DNA of 64,000 nt from Flavobacterium branchiicola (GCF_018383905.1 NZ_JAGYWA010000006.1:372001-436000); one strand, 5' to 3'. Counted from the first letter of the stretch, positions 34,067 through 42,614 are shown. Numbers and translations are program-made. The notes: generated by a model from the letters alone, not told the origin.

Positions 34067-35367
34067 AAACGATCGATTATATACCAACTTCAAAAATAGA
34101 AAGAGCCGGTAAATTGGTTCAGACCGGAGCAAAAATTGGAGTTAACTATGTTAAACATTACGCCGAAAAAATTGTCAATCCGGATTTGACAAGGGATAAA
34201 TTAAACGAGAACAATGCCGAGGATATTTATGACGGACTAAAAAGTTTAAAAGGAAGCGCCCTAAAAGTGGCTCAAATGCTAAGCATGGATAAGAACTTTC
34301 TTCCTCAGGCTTATGTAGAGAAATTTTCATTGTCGCAATTTTCAGTTCCGCCGCTTTCAGCTCCTTTGGTTCTAAAAACGTTCAAAAACAATTTTGGTAA
34401 AACGCCTTACGAGATTTTCGACGAATTCAATGCCAACTCGGTAAATGCTGCAAGTATTGGTCAGGTACATTTGGCAAAGAAAAATGACAAGAAACTAGCC
34501 GTAAAAATTCAGTATCCGGGTGTTGCTAATAGCATTTCATCAGATTTGGCTTTGGTAAAACCAATTGCAATCAGAATGTTTAATTTGCAGGGAAAAGACT
34601 CTGATAAATATTTTAAGGAAATTGAAGATAAGCTGATAGAAGAAACTAACTATTTGTTAGAATTAAAACAAAGTCAGGAAGTTGTAGAAGCTTGCAGTAA
34701 AATCGAAAACATTGCTTTCCCGAATTATTATCCGGAGTTTTCATCTGAGAAAATCATTACGATGGATTGGATGACAGGAATTCACCTTTCTGAGTTTACA
34801 GCAATAAATACAGATCAGGAAGTTGGTGATAAAATTGGTCAGGCGCTTTGGGATTTTTATATGTATCAGATTCATGTTTTAAGAAAAGTACACGCAGATC
34901 CGCATCCCGGAAACTTTTTAGTTGATGAGCACAATCAATTAATTGCTTTGGATTTTGGCTGTATGAAACAAATTCCCGACGACTTTTATACACCCTATTT
35001 CGAACTGATCAATAAAAATGTAATTACAGATAAGCAGCTTTTTAATCAAAAACTTTTTGAATTAGAAATACTTCGTGAAGACGATACGCCTGCTGAGATT
35101 GAATATTTCACCGAAATGTTTCATGATTTGTTGTCTCTGTTTACAAAACCGTTCCAAAATGAAACTTTTGATTTTGCCGATGAAAAATTCTTCAACGCAA
35201 TAGCCGAATTAGGGAAACGTTTCTCAGAAGACACAAACCTGAAAAAAATGAACGGAAACAGAGGTTCTAAACACTTTATTTACATGAACCGTACTTTCTT
35301 TGGTTTGTACAATTTAATGTTTGATTTAAAAGCTAAAATTGTCGTTGATAATTATTTGAAATACTAG
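34063..35367 (+). CDS. ABC1/AarF/UbiB-family atypical kinase
   Basis: The 434-residue protein has the ABC1 KxGQ-like motif (ALKVAQMLSMD near residue 70), an Ala-rich loop (NAASIGQVHLA), LAVKIQYPGV with the ATP-site Lys, catalytic VHADPHPGNFLV and ALDFGCMKQI with the metal-binding Asp. UbiB/ABC1 proteins are ATPases that support quinone or isoprenoid lipid metabolism. The upstream TetR gene overlaps it, so that regulator probably controls it. It converges on photolyase. Confidence 0.9.
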   Translation: MKTIDYIPTSKIERAGKLVQTGAKIGVNYVKHYAEKIVNPDLTRDKLNENNAEDIYDGLKSLKGSALKVAQMLSMDKNFLPQAYVEKFSLSQFSVPPLSAPLVLKTFKNNFGKTPYEIFDEFNANSVNAASIGQVHLAKKNDKKLAVKIQYPGVANSISSDLALVKPIAIRMFNLQGKDSDKYFKEIEDKLIEETNYLLELKQSQEVVEACSKIENIAFPNYYPEFSSEKIITMDWMTGIHLSEFTAINTDQEVGDKIGQALWDFYMYQIHVLRKVHADPHPGNFLVDEHNQLIALDFGCMKQIPDDFYTPYFELINKNVITDKQLFNQKLFELEILREDDTPAEIEYFTEMFHDLLSLFTKPFQNETFDFADEKFFNAIAELGKRFSEDTNLKKMNGNRGSKHFIYMNRTFFGLYNLMFDLKAKIVVDNYLKY

Positions 35368-35414
35368 ACTGGAAATTTCAAATTAAAAATTCCAAATTCC
35401 AATTTTAAAGCATC

Positions 35415-35454
35415 AACCTTTGTCAAAGTTTAAAACTTTGACAAAGGTTTTTTT
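35415..35454. terminator. Intrinsic terminator between ABC1 kinase and photolyase
   Basis: AACCTTTGTCAAAGTT pairs perfectly with AACTTTGACAAAGGTT around TAA-type loop sequence, followed by a T run. It lies inside a larger AATTCCAAATTCCAATTTT / AATTGGAATTTGGAATTT inverted repeat (35378-35524). Confidence 0.85.
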
Positions 35455-35524
35455 GTCTAGTTTGCCGTTCCTCGGAATAACAATATTGTGTTTAATTGGA
35501 ATTTGGAATTTCTAATTTGGAATT

Positions 35525-36820
35525 TTATTTAACAATTCCCGCCTTATAAGTCGCAATAGCACGATCTCTGGCAAAAGCATGATCGACCATTGGTTCATTG
35601 TAACCCAGATCAAATTCTGGAATCCATTTGCGGATGTATTCTCCCTTTTCGTCAAATTTCTTTTGTTGAATTTCCGGATTAAAAACCCTGAAGTAAGGTG
35701 CAGCATCGCAGCCTGTTCCTGCTGCCCATTGCCAGTTTCCAACGTTTGAAGCAAGTTCAAAATCCAGTAATTTTTCGGCAAAATATGCTTCGCCCCATTG
35801 CCAGTTGATTAATAAATGTTTGCATAAAAAACTGGCTACAACCATACGAACACGATTGTGCATATATCCGGTTTCATTAAGTTGGCGCATTCCGGCATCG
35901 ACCATTGGATATCCGGTTGTTCCGGAACACCAGCGTTTAAAATCTTCTTCGTTATTACGCCACTGAATTCCGTCATAAGCCGATTTGAAATTGTGATTGA
36001 CGCAATTCGGGAAACTAAACAGAATCTGAATAAAGAATTCTCTCCAGATTAATTCGCTCAGGAAAGTCTGATTTTTGCGATTTGCCCAGTTTACCAGTTT
36101 GCGAATACTTACAGTTCCAAAACGCAAATGAGGAGAAAGATAAGAGGTGCTGTCCAGAGCAGGAAAATCTCTTGTTTCTTTATAATGACCAATTTGTGTT
36201 AAGTTATGTGGCTGTACTTTAATTGTACTTTTTTCAAAACCAATTTGAGCTAAGTCCGGAAACTTAAACTGTTTTTTTGCAAAATTCGATTGTAATGAAA
36301 CTGAATCATATTCGGGAGCTGCGCCTGAAATGTGATATTTCTCTAACCACTTATTTTTGTACGGCGTGTAAACCGTATACGGAAGTCCGTCGGCTTTTGT
36401 GATTTCTTTTTCTTCAAAGACTACGTGATCTTTAAAAGAGAAAGATTCGATATTATTTTCTTTTAATAAACCAGAAATTAAAAGATCACGTTTGATTGCG
36501 AAAGGTTCGTAATCTTTATTGAAGAAAACGTTTTGAATGTCAAATTCTTCAATTAGTGATTTCCAGACTTCTTTTGTTTTTCCCTTTTTGATTAAAACAG
36601 AAGATCCTAAAGCATTTAATTGAGTGTTTATTTTGTCAAGAGAATTATAGATAAAAGTGACACGCGCATCATTTTTGGGAAGATTATCCAGAATATCTTC
36701 ATCAAAAATAAATAGCGGAATTACAGGAAAATCAGATTGCAAGGCATGAAATAATCCGGTATTATCTTCTAACCGTAAATCGCGTCTGAACCAGAAAAGG
36801 GTAACTTTTTGTCTTGTCAT
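35525..36820 (-). CDS. phr: Deoxyribodipyrimidine photolyase / cryptochrome-family protein
   Basis: The 431-residue protein has an N-terminal photolyase antenna domain (LFWFRRDLRLEDNTGL) and a FAD-binding C-terminal domain with TSYLSPHLRFGTVS, WREFFIQI, GYPMVDAGMRQLNETGYMHN and ELASNVGNWQWAAG. These residues fit a class I-type DNA photolyase that repairs UV dimers using blue light, though some close relatives are DASH-like or cryptochrome sensors. The start at 36820 is chosen because the eight codons upstream run toward a palindromic repeat. It is downstream of crtI-crtB-crtZ-SRPBCC in the same direction. Confidence 0.92.
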   Translation of the reverse strand: MTRQKVTLFWFRRDLRLEDNTGLFHALQSDFPVIPLFIFDEDILDNLPKNDARVTFIYNSLDKINTQLNALGSSVLIKKGKTKEVWKSLIEEFDIQNVFFNKDYEPFAIKRDLLISGLLKENNIESFSFKDHVVFEEKEITKADGLPYTVYTPYKNKWLEKYHISGAAPEYDSVSLQSNFAKKQFKFPDLAQIGFEKSTIKVQPHNLTQIGHYKETRDFPALDSTSYLSPHLRFGTVSIRKLVNWANRKNQTFLSELIWREFFIQILFSFPNCVNHNFKSAYDGIQWRNNEEDFKRWCSGTTGYPMVDAGMRQLNETGYMHNRVRMVVASFLCKHLLINWQWGEAYFAEKLLDFELASNVGNWQWAAGTGCDAAPYFRVFNPEIQQKKFDEKGEYIRKWIPEFDLGYNEPMVDHAFARDRAIATYKAGIVK

Positions 36821-36838
36821 TATTGTATATGATTTTTT

Positions 36839-36973
36839 AAACACATAGAAACATAGATTTTATTTTCCTAAAAAGTGTTTGGAAAGAAACTAGTTTCTAA
36901 CACATAGCTATGTGCATTGATGTAAGTGAAACGCTTTTTTTTCTCAATCTGAATTCTATGATTCTATGTGTTT
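36839..36973. repeat. Palindromic element, gene-less copy C (reverse orientation)
   Basis: The outer ends are AAACACATAGAAACATAG at 36839 and CTATGATTCTATGTGTTT ending at 36973. The centre has CACATAGCTATGTG. Read as reverse complement it aligns with copy B: GCGTTTCA, CATAGCTATGTG, TTAGAAACTAGTTTCTTTCC. It lies between the SRPBCC gene and photolyase. Confidence 0.85.
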
Positions 36974-36978
36974 AATTT

Positions 36979-37040
36979 TTTTGCCACAGATTAAAGGATT
37001 TGAAATGATTTTTTTTAAATCTTTGTTAATCTGTGAAGTT
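36979..37040. repeat. Inverted repeat of the TTTGCCACAGATTAA family
   Basis: TTTTGCCACAGATTAAAGG is followed by TTTGTTAATCTGTGAAG, forming an imperfect hairpin directly next to palindromic copy C. A half copy (TTAATCTGTGGCAAAA) follows palindromic copy B near 30015, and a near-perfect pair lies at 55683-55752. Confidence 0.7.
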
Positions 37041-37045
37041 TGTGT

Positions 37046-37513
37046 TTACTTTTTAGAATTAAATAATTCTTCAATTTTACTGTATCGGTAATCGAAAATG
37101 CTTTTCAGTTTGTTTTTTACGATTAATCGGTTCATTATTTGGCCTAAAATTCCTAATGGCAAGGCATAATGAACGATGTCTGTCATCTTTGTTTTTCCAT
37201 CTTCTGTCGGTTCAAAAAAATGCTTATGATGCCATAATTTGTAAGGACCAAATTGCTGAATGTCTACAAAATACTCATTTTCTTTACAAACTGTAATTTC
37301 TGTAACCCATGAAGTTTTGATTCCCAGAAGCGGTTTTAAAGTATAAGTTATAAGCTGACCCTGGTACATACGTTTATGATCAAAATCCTGAATTTCAAAA
37401 CTCATATTATCAGGCGTTATGGTTTGAAGATTCTTTGGACTGGAGAAAAAATCCCAGCAATCTTCAACGCTTGAGTTTATATATTGTACGGTTTCTATTT
37501 TGTATAATTTCAT
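37046..37513 (-). CDS. SRPBCC-family protein
   Basis: The 155-residue protein is a START/Bet v1-type helix-grip fold: VQYINSSVEDCWDFFSSPKN, LQTITPDNMSFEI, then TYTLKPLLGIKTSWVTEIT and DIVHYALPLGILGQIM. Proteins of this subgroup are often encoded beside photolyases, TIGR01777 oxidoreductases and CarH/LitR regulators and bind hydrophobic ligands. It lies between crtZ and photolyase in a same-strand run. Confidence 0.82.
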   Translation of the reverse strand: MKLYKIETVQYINSSVEDCWDFFSSPKNLQTITPDNMSFEIQDFDHKRMYQGQLITYTLKPLLGIKTSWVTEITVCKENEYFVDIQQFGPYKLWHHKHFFEPTEDGKTKMTDIVHYALPLGILGQIMNRLIVKNKLKSIFDYRYSKIEELFNSKK

Positions 37514-37555
37514 TTTCTTGCTAATTCAATTGTTACAAATGCTTCTTGAAAACGT

Positions 37556-37664
37556 GAGCGTTAGGGATTGAAGTGGAGCTCTTTTTATGACTGGTTTTTT
37601 TGCCAGTTATAAAAAAGCGGGAACGAAAAGCCCGGTCCGCCGCTGCGGAAACGCCCAATATATT
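37556..37664. repeat. Intergenic repeat with GCGTTAGGGAT ... AACGCCCA ends
   Basis: The stretch begins GAGCGTTAGGGATTGAAG, holds a hairpin ACTGG-T7-CCAGT and a GC-rich part (CCCGGTCCGCCGCTGCGG), and ends AACGCCCAATAT. The same start and end motifs frame a second copy at 57254-57343. The GC-rich part stands out from the AT-rich surroundings. Confidence 0.7.
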
Positions 37665-38105
37665 TTAAATTTTATAGTACTTAAATGGTACAAACAACAT
37701 TCCGAAACATTCTCCTTTTTCTTTATTGAGGTGTTTGTGGTGAATTTTATGTGCTTTTCTGAGTCCGATGAGGTATTTGTTTTTAGTGTTTTTAAACCAT
37801 TTAAAACGCTGATGAATTAAAACATCGTGAACTAAAAAGTAGCAAGCACCATACAAGGTAACTCCGCATGCAATAAAAAATAAATAGTTAAAGCCGCCTT
37901 CAACACCAAAATAAAATAAGAGAATGCTGGGAATCGCAAAAATGACAAAGAAAATGTCGTTGCGCTCAAATGGATGTTCATATTTTGGCTGATGATGATC
38001 TGAATGAAAGTACCACATAAAACCGTGCATGACATATTTATGTGTAAGCCAGGTTACACATTCCATGAACAGAAAAACGCTTAAAAAGATTAAAAAAGAA
38101 ATCAT
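37665..38105 (-). CDS. crtZ: Beta-carotene hydroxylase
   Basis: The 146-residue membrane enzyme has all four histidine clusters of CrtZ: HKYVMH, HSDHH, HDVLIHQR and HKIHH, which bind the di-iron centre, plus membrane segments around them. It hydroxylates beta-carotene rings to make zeaxanthin, the usual yellow pigment of flavobacteria. It follows crtB in the same direction, separated by a 28-bp inverted repeat element. No lycopene cyclase is encoded in this window, although its activity is needed upstream of CrtZ. Confidence 0.9.
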   Translation of the reverse strand: MISFLIFLSVFLFMECVTWLTHKYVMHGFMWYFHSDHHQPKYEHPFERNDIFFVIFAIPSILLFYFGVEGGFNYLFFIACGVTLYGACYFLVHDVLIHQRFKWFKNTKNKYLIGLRKAHKIHHKHLNKEKGECFGMLFVPFKYYKI

Positions 38106-38154
38106 TTTTATGAATTATTAAAAGTATTGTTTTAATTGTTTTGAGTTCTCCATC

Positions 38155-38258
38155 TTGTCATTTCGACGAAGGAGAAATCTTCGTTGCTATATCGTCAAAG
38201 ATTGTCCCTTATGATTGCGGAGTTACTCGTGAAGATTTCTCCTTCGTCGAAATGACAA
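38155..38258. repeat. Perfect 28-bp inverted repeat element
   Basis: The left arm (38155-38182) begins TTGTCATTTCGACGAAGGAG; the right arm (38231-38258) is its exact reverse complement, ending CTTCGTCGAAATGACAA. The 48-base centre has no obvious coding content. It is a cleaner relative of the element at 10443-10577 and lies between crtB and crtZ, so it may form a strong mRNA hairpin within the operon. Confidence 0.85.
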
Positions 38259-38285
38259 ACTGTTGGCATAAAAGAATAACAGTGA

Positions 38286-39125
38286 TTATACTAATTTTAG
38301 TTTATAAGTCACAAAAGATTGCGCTAAAAGACCTGCTTTTGTATAATTGGAAACCCTGATTCTGGAATTTCCAATTTCGTGATACGGAGTGTTTTTTAGT
38401 TTTTGAAGCAATTTTTTATAATAAACGTAGGCAGTGTAAACTCCAAATTTGGCTTCAATTGGTAATTTTACAATTCCCTGATAGGCGACTCTGAAATCTT
38501 CTTCAATTTCTTCGATTATTTGTGTTTTTGAATCTTCGGTAAAATTGTTGAGGTTAATACCTGGAAAATAAGTTCGGTTTAATATTAGATTATCGTCTTT
38601 TAAATCCCTTAGGAAATTTACTTTCTGAAAAGCAGATCCCAAACGCATAGCCTCATATTTGAGTTGTTCGTATTTATGTTCTTTTCCGGTCACAAAAACT
38701 TTAAGGCACATTAATCCCACAACATCTGCAGAACCATAAATATACTCTTCGTATTCTGTTTGTGTATTATAAGTTGATTTTATTAGATCGAGTTTCATGC
38801 TTTTTAAAAATGCCTGAATCAGATCATCAGTAATATTATACTTTTTGACCGTATGCTGAAAAGAATTTAAAATAGGATTTAAGCTAATTCCTAGTTCCAT
38901 TGCTTTGTAATATTCTTTTTCGAAATCGGTGATGAGATATTCTCTTTCATAATCATGAAATGAATCTACAATTTCATCGGCAAAGCGCACAAAACCGTAA
39001 ATACTATAAATAGCATCGCGAATACTTGGTGACAGCATTTTGACTGCCAGTGAGAATGAAGTACTGTACTTTTGAGTAACCAGTTTACTGCATTTGAAAG
39101 AGACGGTATCAAATAGTGATTTCAT
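38286..39125 (-). CDS. crtB: Phytoene synthase
   Basis: The 279-residue protein has the squalene/phytoene synthase layout: YSIYGFVRFADEIVDSFH with the first Asp-rich motif, YIYGSADVVGLMCLKVF and NFLRDLKDDNLILNRTYFP with the second. It condenses two geranylgeranyl diphosphates into phytoene. It starts 3 bases after crtI ends, so it belongs to one transcript. Confidence 0.93.
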   Translation of the reverse strand: MKSLFDTVSFKCSKLVTQKYSTSFSLAVKMLSPSIRDAIYSIYGFVRFADEIVDSFHDYEREYLITDFEKEYYKAMELGISLNPILNSFQHTVKKYNITDDLIQAFLKSMKLDLIKSTYNTQTEYEEYIYGSADVVGLMCLKVFVTGKEHKYEQLKYEAMRLGSAFQKVNFLRDLKDDNLILNRTYFPGINLNNFTEDSKTQIIEEIEEDFRVAYQGIVKLPIEAKFGVYTAYVYYKKLLQKLKNTPYHEIGNSRIRVSNYTKAGLLAQSFVTYKLKLV

Positions 39126-39128
39126 TTT

Positions 39129-40595
39129 TTAAGATCTAAAAGATTTTTGAATTAATTCAGCTACTAGTTTTCCCGAGATTAAAGCAGGCGGAACACCTGG
39201 ACCAGGAACCGTTAATTGTCCTGTAAAATATAAGTTACGTACTTTTTTACTTTTTAGTTTTGGTCGTAAAAAGGCAGTTTGCAATAAAGTATTTGCCATT
39301 CCATAGGCATTTCCTTTGTAGGCATTATAATCTGCTACAAAGTCGTTTTTGCAGAATGACTTTTTAAATATAATGTTATTTTTAATTTTTTGCTGTGTAA
39401 GTTCTTCAAAGCGAGTAATTATCTTTTCGAAGTATTCTTCCCGTAATTCTTCATTATCTTTAATTCCTGGCGCAAGCGGAATAAGAAAGAAACCACTTTC
39501 CATTCCGTCCGGTGCTGCTGTCAAATCTGTTTTAGACGGAAAATTGGCATAGAATAATGGAGCATCAGGCCATTTTGGATTGTCATAAATATCTCTGGCA
39601 TGTTGATTGAAATCGGTATCAAAAAATAGAGCGTGATGCGAAATGTTTTCAATTTTCTTGTTGAAGCCAATAAAAAACAGGAGGGAGGAAGGTGCGAAAA
39701 CGCGACTTTCCCAGTATTTTTCAGAATATTGACGATGTTCTTTTTCCAGTAAAGTTTCAGAATGATGATAATCGGCACTGCTTAAAACGATATCGGATTT
39801 TACAATTTCTCCGTTTACCATAATTCCGGTTGCGGTTTTGTTTTCGACTATAATTTTATCAACGGAAGAATTGGTTTTAATAGTTACGCCAAGTTCTTTA
39901 GCTAAATTTTCAATTCCGAGAATCACATCAAACATACCTGTTTTTGGATGCCAGGTTCCTAAACCGAAATCGGCGTAATTCATAAAATTGTAAAATGAAG
40001 GTGTTTTAGATGGTTTTGCACCCAGAAACAAAACGGGAAATTCTAAGATTTGAACCAGTCTTTCGTTTTTAAATTTTAATCGAATATCGTTGCTTACATT
40101 ACCCAAAAACTGATTTAGTTTTAATGCCGTTTTTGGTGTAATAAGCTCCAGAGGAGAAACTCCGGGACGATAGACTAAATCTTTAATTGCAATATCATAA
40201 TTGCTTTTTGCCTGATTAATGAATTTTTGAAGTTCTTTTCCGCTTCCTTTTTCAATAGTTTCGAAAGTAGCTTTTATATCTTCTAAATTATCATAAATAC
40301 TAATGAAATCATTAATACCAAAATAAACCCGATAAGCAGGATTTAGTTTTATTAGTTCATAATAATCAGAAGATTTTTTACTAAAATCATGAAAGAAACG
40401 CTCAAAAACGTCGGGCATCCAGTACCAGCTAGGCCCCATGTCAAAGGTAAAGCCGCTTTCTTTAAATTGTCGGGCACGCCCACCAATGGTTTTGTTTTTT
40501 TCATAAAGAGTTACGGTGTTTCCTTGTTTGGCAAGATAACACGCAGCGGCTAATGCAGAAAAGCCTGATCCTATTATGCTAATCGTTTTTCTCAT
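39129..40595 (-). CDS. crtI: Phytoene desaturase
   Basis: The 488-residue flavoprotein has an N-terminal dinucleotide-binding motif (IIGSGFSALAAACYL), TIGGRARQFKESGFTFDMGP and a C-terminal LYFTGQLTVPGPGVPPALIS, matching CrtI. It converts phytoene to lycopene. It lies 36 bases after the CarH-like regulator gene; a perfect palindrome and a TACATTTG box overlap its start. Confidence 0.95.
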   Translation of the reverse strand: MRKTISIIGSGFSALAAACYLAKQGNTVTLYEKNKTIGGRARQFKESGFTFDMGPSWYWMPDVFERFFHDFSKKSSDYYELIKLNPAYRVYFGINDFISIYDNLEDIKATFETIEKGSGKELQKFINQAKSNYDIAIKDLVYRPGVSPLELITPKTALKLNQFLGNVSNDIRLKFKNERLVQILEFPVLFLGAKPSKTPSFYNFMNYADFGLGTWHPKTGMFDVILGIENLAKELGVTIKTNSSVDKIIVENKTATGIMVNGEIVKSDIVLSSADYHHSETLLEKEHRQYSEKYWESRVFAPSSLLFFIGFNKKIENISHHALFFDTDFNQHARDIYDNPKWPDAPLFYANFPSKTDLTAAPDGMESGFFLIPLAPGIKDNEELREEYFEKIITRFEELTQQKIKNNIIFKKSFCKNDFVADYNAYKGNAYGMANTLLQTAFLRPKLKSKKVRNLYFTGQLTVPGPGVPPALISGKLVAELIQKSFRS

Positions 40596-40611
40596 TTGTT
40601 TAACAAATGTA
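40593..40611 (-). promoter_or_regulatory. Candidate operator/-7 box over the crtI start codon
   Basis: CATTTGTTTAACAAATG (40593-40609) is a perfect palindrome with 8-bp arms; its left end is the complement of the crtI ATG. On the minus strand it overlaps TACATTTG (40604-40611), a good -7 box. The adjoining TGTACA also resembles the TnTACA core reported for CarH operators. A transcript from here would be almost leaderless, so crtI may instead be read mainly from the regulator's promoter. Confidence 0.4.
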
Positions 40612-40631
40612 CAAAAACTTTAAACAAAATA

Positions 40632-41531
40632 TTAAATATGATCGATAGTTTCGTCCATAGAATTGAAAATATGAATTCTATCTGGCAGGTTAGTCTGGTC
40701 AATATGTTCTACCATATTACCCATAAGCCATATTTCATTGTTTTTTTGTAACAATTTCTGTCCCATTGATTTAATATACTGATTAATCACATTTCTGTCC
40801 GGTTGAACTGTCATGAATGAAACGAAAGTGATATTCTCAAAATGGCGTGTAAGATCCTGCAAGTTTTCAATTGGCATGCTTTCGCCTAAATAAATGGTTT
40901 TGTAACCTTGAGATAAAATTTCATATTGCAAATAGAGAAGACCTATTTGATGAATTTCATTTAAAGGCAATGAAAGTACAAAAATTTTATCGGTTTTTAT
41001 CGGTTTTAAGATTTGAAGGCTCTCCGTATAAATCAGAATCTTTTGTTTGATCAAATGACTCATGAAATGCTCATTTGCGGGAGTAATGGTTTCAGATTGC
41101 CATAACACTCCAAGTTCCTTCAATAACGGAAGAAAGTTATCTCTGAAAACTTCTTTGAAATTTTTTTCAGAAATAAGCCAGTCAAAAGTATTGAAGAATA
41201 ATTCCTGATCAAAATTCATCATAGCCATTTTAAATGAAGTAATGGCGTAGTTTTGCGAATTTTTCTTAGAAGTAATTTCACGCACCAGTTGCGGAATCTT
41301 TTCCTCAGGATAGGTGGCTATTTTAGAGATCTTATAACCATATTCATGAAGTAATGTAATATTAAGAAGCTTCTGCAAATTTTGCAAATTATAAAGCCTG
41401 ATATTAGTATCAGTTCGCATTGGTTCAAGAATATTGTATCTCTTTTCCCAAATTCTTATTGTATGTGCTTTTATTCCAGATAAGTTTTCAAGATCTTTAA
41501 TGCTGAAAACAGTTTTAATATTGTTCATCAT
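40632..41531 (-). CDS. carH: CarH-like B12-binding MerR regulator (light sensor)
   Basis: The 299-residue protein has a MerR helix-turn-helix (residues 8-50, GIKAHTIRIWEKRYNI), a four-helix cap with the CarH-type motif Trp144-x9-Glu154-His155 (LWQSETITPANEH), and a cobalamin-binding Rossmann domain with NEIHQIG, where His194 is the expected lower axial ligand. The Wx9EH motif is associated with adenosylcobalamin photoreceptors: in the dark a tetramer represses DNA, and light breaks the Co-C bond and releases it. Placement directly before crtI-crtB-crtZ and photolyase fits light-induced carotenoid synthesis. A TATTTTTG box (41550-41557) and an inverted repeat GATCA-N3-TGATC (41588-41600) lie upstream. 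Confidence 0.83.
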   Translation of the reverse strand: MMNNIKTVFSIKDLENLSGIKAHTIRIWEKRYNILEPMRTDTNIRLYNLQNLQKLLNITLLHEYGYKISKIATYPEEKIPQLVREITSKKNSQNYAITSFKMAMMNFDQELFFNTFDWLISEKNFKEVFRDNFLPLLKELGVLWQSETITPANEHFMSHLIKQKILIYTESLQILKPIKTDKIFVLSLPLNEIHQIGLLYLQYEILSQGYKTIYLGESMPIENLQDLTRHFENITFVSFMTVQPDRNVINQYIKSMGQKLLQKNNEIWLMGNMVEHIDQTNLPDRIHIFNSMDETIDHI

Positions 41532-41634
41532 TTTTCATAAATTGGCAAACAAAAATAGAACAAAATCTGAGAAAACAGGTATAACTTGATCAAAATGATC
41601 GATTTTTGAAGCATTATAGTATCAAAATAGTATA

Positions 41635-42597
41635 TTATTCGAACATGATAGTATCATAATGGTCTAGTTTGTCTAAATGCAAGATTGTTTTTGAGCCATC
41701 TTTACTGCGATTATACATGGTTTGAAATTTGGCACCGTAAATAATTTCATTAAATGTATAGGAAGTTCTGGCCGCAACCGTGTTACTAAACATATCATCA
41801 AATGTGGTGATGAAGACTAAAATTTCGCCATGTATTTTTTTGAAATCCTCTTCTGTAAAATTATATAAGGGACTGCTTTTGGTGATAGGGTGAACTAATG
41901 TCCAGCTTAACGAAAGTGCATTTATGCGATCTAACTCGAGTTCCAGACTGTAGAATTTGTTGGTTCGTTCTCCGTTTTCTTCAACACTCATTCCTAAAGT
42001 GATCTTTGCAGTTGCATCTGTAAAATTGGTGTTTTTAAAAGGAACAAGTCTAATCATCAGTCCTTTGTTTTCTCCGTAAGGAGAAATCAGGGCGTGATGT
42101 GAGAATTTTAAAAAGGCAGTTGGCTTACTGAATCTTCCAAAGAAAAGTCCGGTTGCAATAGCAAAGCTTAGTAAACCAATCAAAGCTTCGGCGGCAGACA
42201 AAGCACTCGTTAAAAAACCTGTTGGACTTATATGGCCGTATCCAACGGTTGTAAAGGTTTGAGCACTGAAAAAATAAGCTTGCCCAAATTGAGTGAGAAC
42301 ACTTTGCGATTGTGCAATTCCGTCGAGATGCTGAATTCCGATTGCGTAATAAGCAACAGCAAAAATAAAGTTGATTGCAATATAAAAAGTAAACAATATG
42401 AGCATGAATTTCCAATTGGGCATATCGATCATGGTATGATACCAGCTTATTCTGCGAAGTAAATTCATTCCTCGTTTTTCGATATTTGGAGTTCCGTTTT
42501 TATTTACAAATCTTCCACCGTAGCTATTGGCGTTAGATCCAAAACCGGAGTTTTTATCGGTTTCTGCAAAGTGGTTTAGTTTTTTTAAGAGCGCCAT
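41635..42597 (-). CDS. Inward-rectifier (Kir-type) potassium channel
   Basis: The 320-residue protein has a slide helix, two membrane helices around the selectivity filter TTVGYGHISPTG (Thr117-Gly121), and a cytoplasmic immunoglobulin-like IRK domain from about residue 160 (LMIRLVPFKN, LELDRINALSLSWTLVHPIT). This is the KirBac layout; it should form a K+-selective tetramer. It has its own two-box promoter. It sits just upstream of the CarH-like gene but is separately transcribed or reads through. Confidence 0.92.
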   Translation of the reverse strand: MALLKKLNHFAETDKNSGFGSNANSYGGRFVNKNGTPNIEKRGMNLLRRISWYHTMIDMPNWKFMLILFTFYIAINFIFAVAYYAIGIQHLDGIAQSQSVLTQFGQAYFFSAQTFTTVGYGHISPTGFLTSALSAAEALIGLLSFAIATGLFFGRFSKPTAFLKFSHHALISPYGENKGLMIRLVPFKNTNFTDATAKITLGMSVEENGERTNKFYSLELELDRINALSLSWTLVHPITKSSPLYNFTEEDFKKIHGEILVFITTFDDMFSNTVAARTSYTFNEIIYGAKFQTMYNRSKDGSKTILHLDKLDHYDTIMFE

Positions 42598-42614
42598 ATT
42601 GGTTAATTTTCAAG

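Noticed and set aside
37587..37820. 77-codon plus-strand ORF left of crtZ
   Set aside because: Its first part is intergenic repeat and the rest is antisense to the crtZ histidine motifs.
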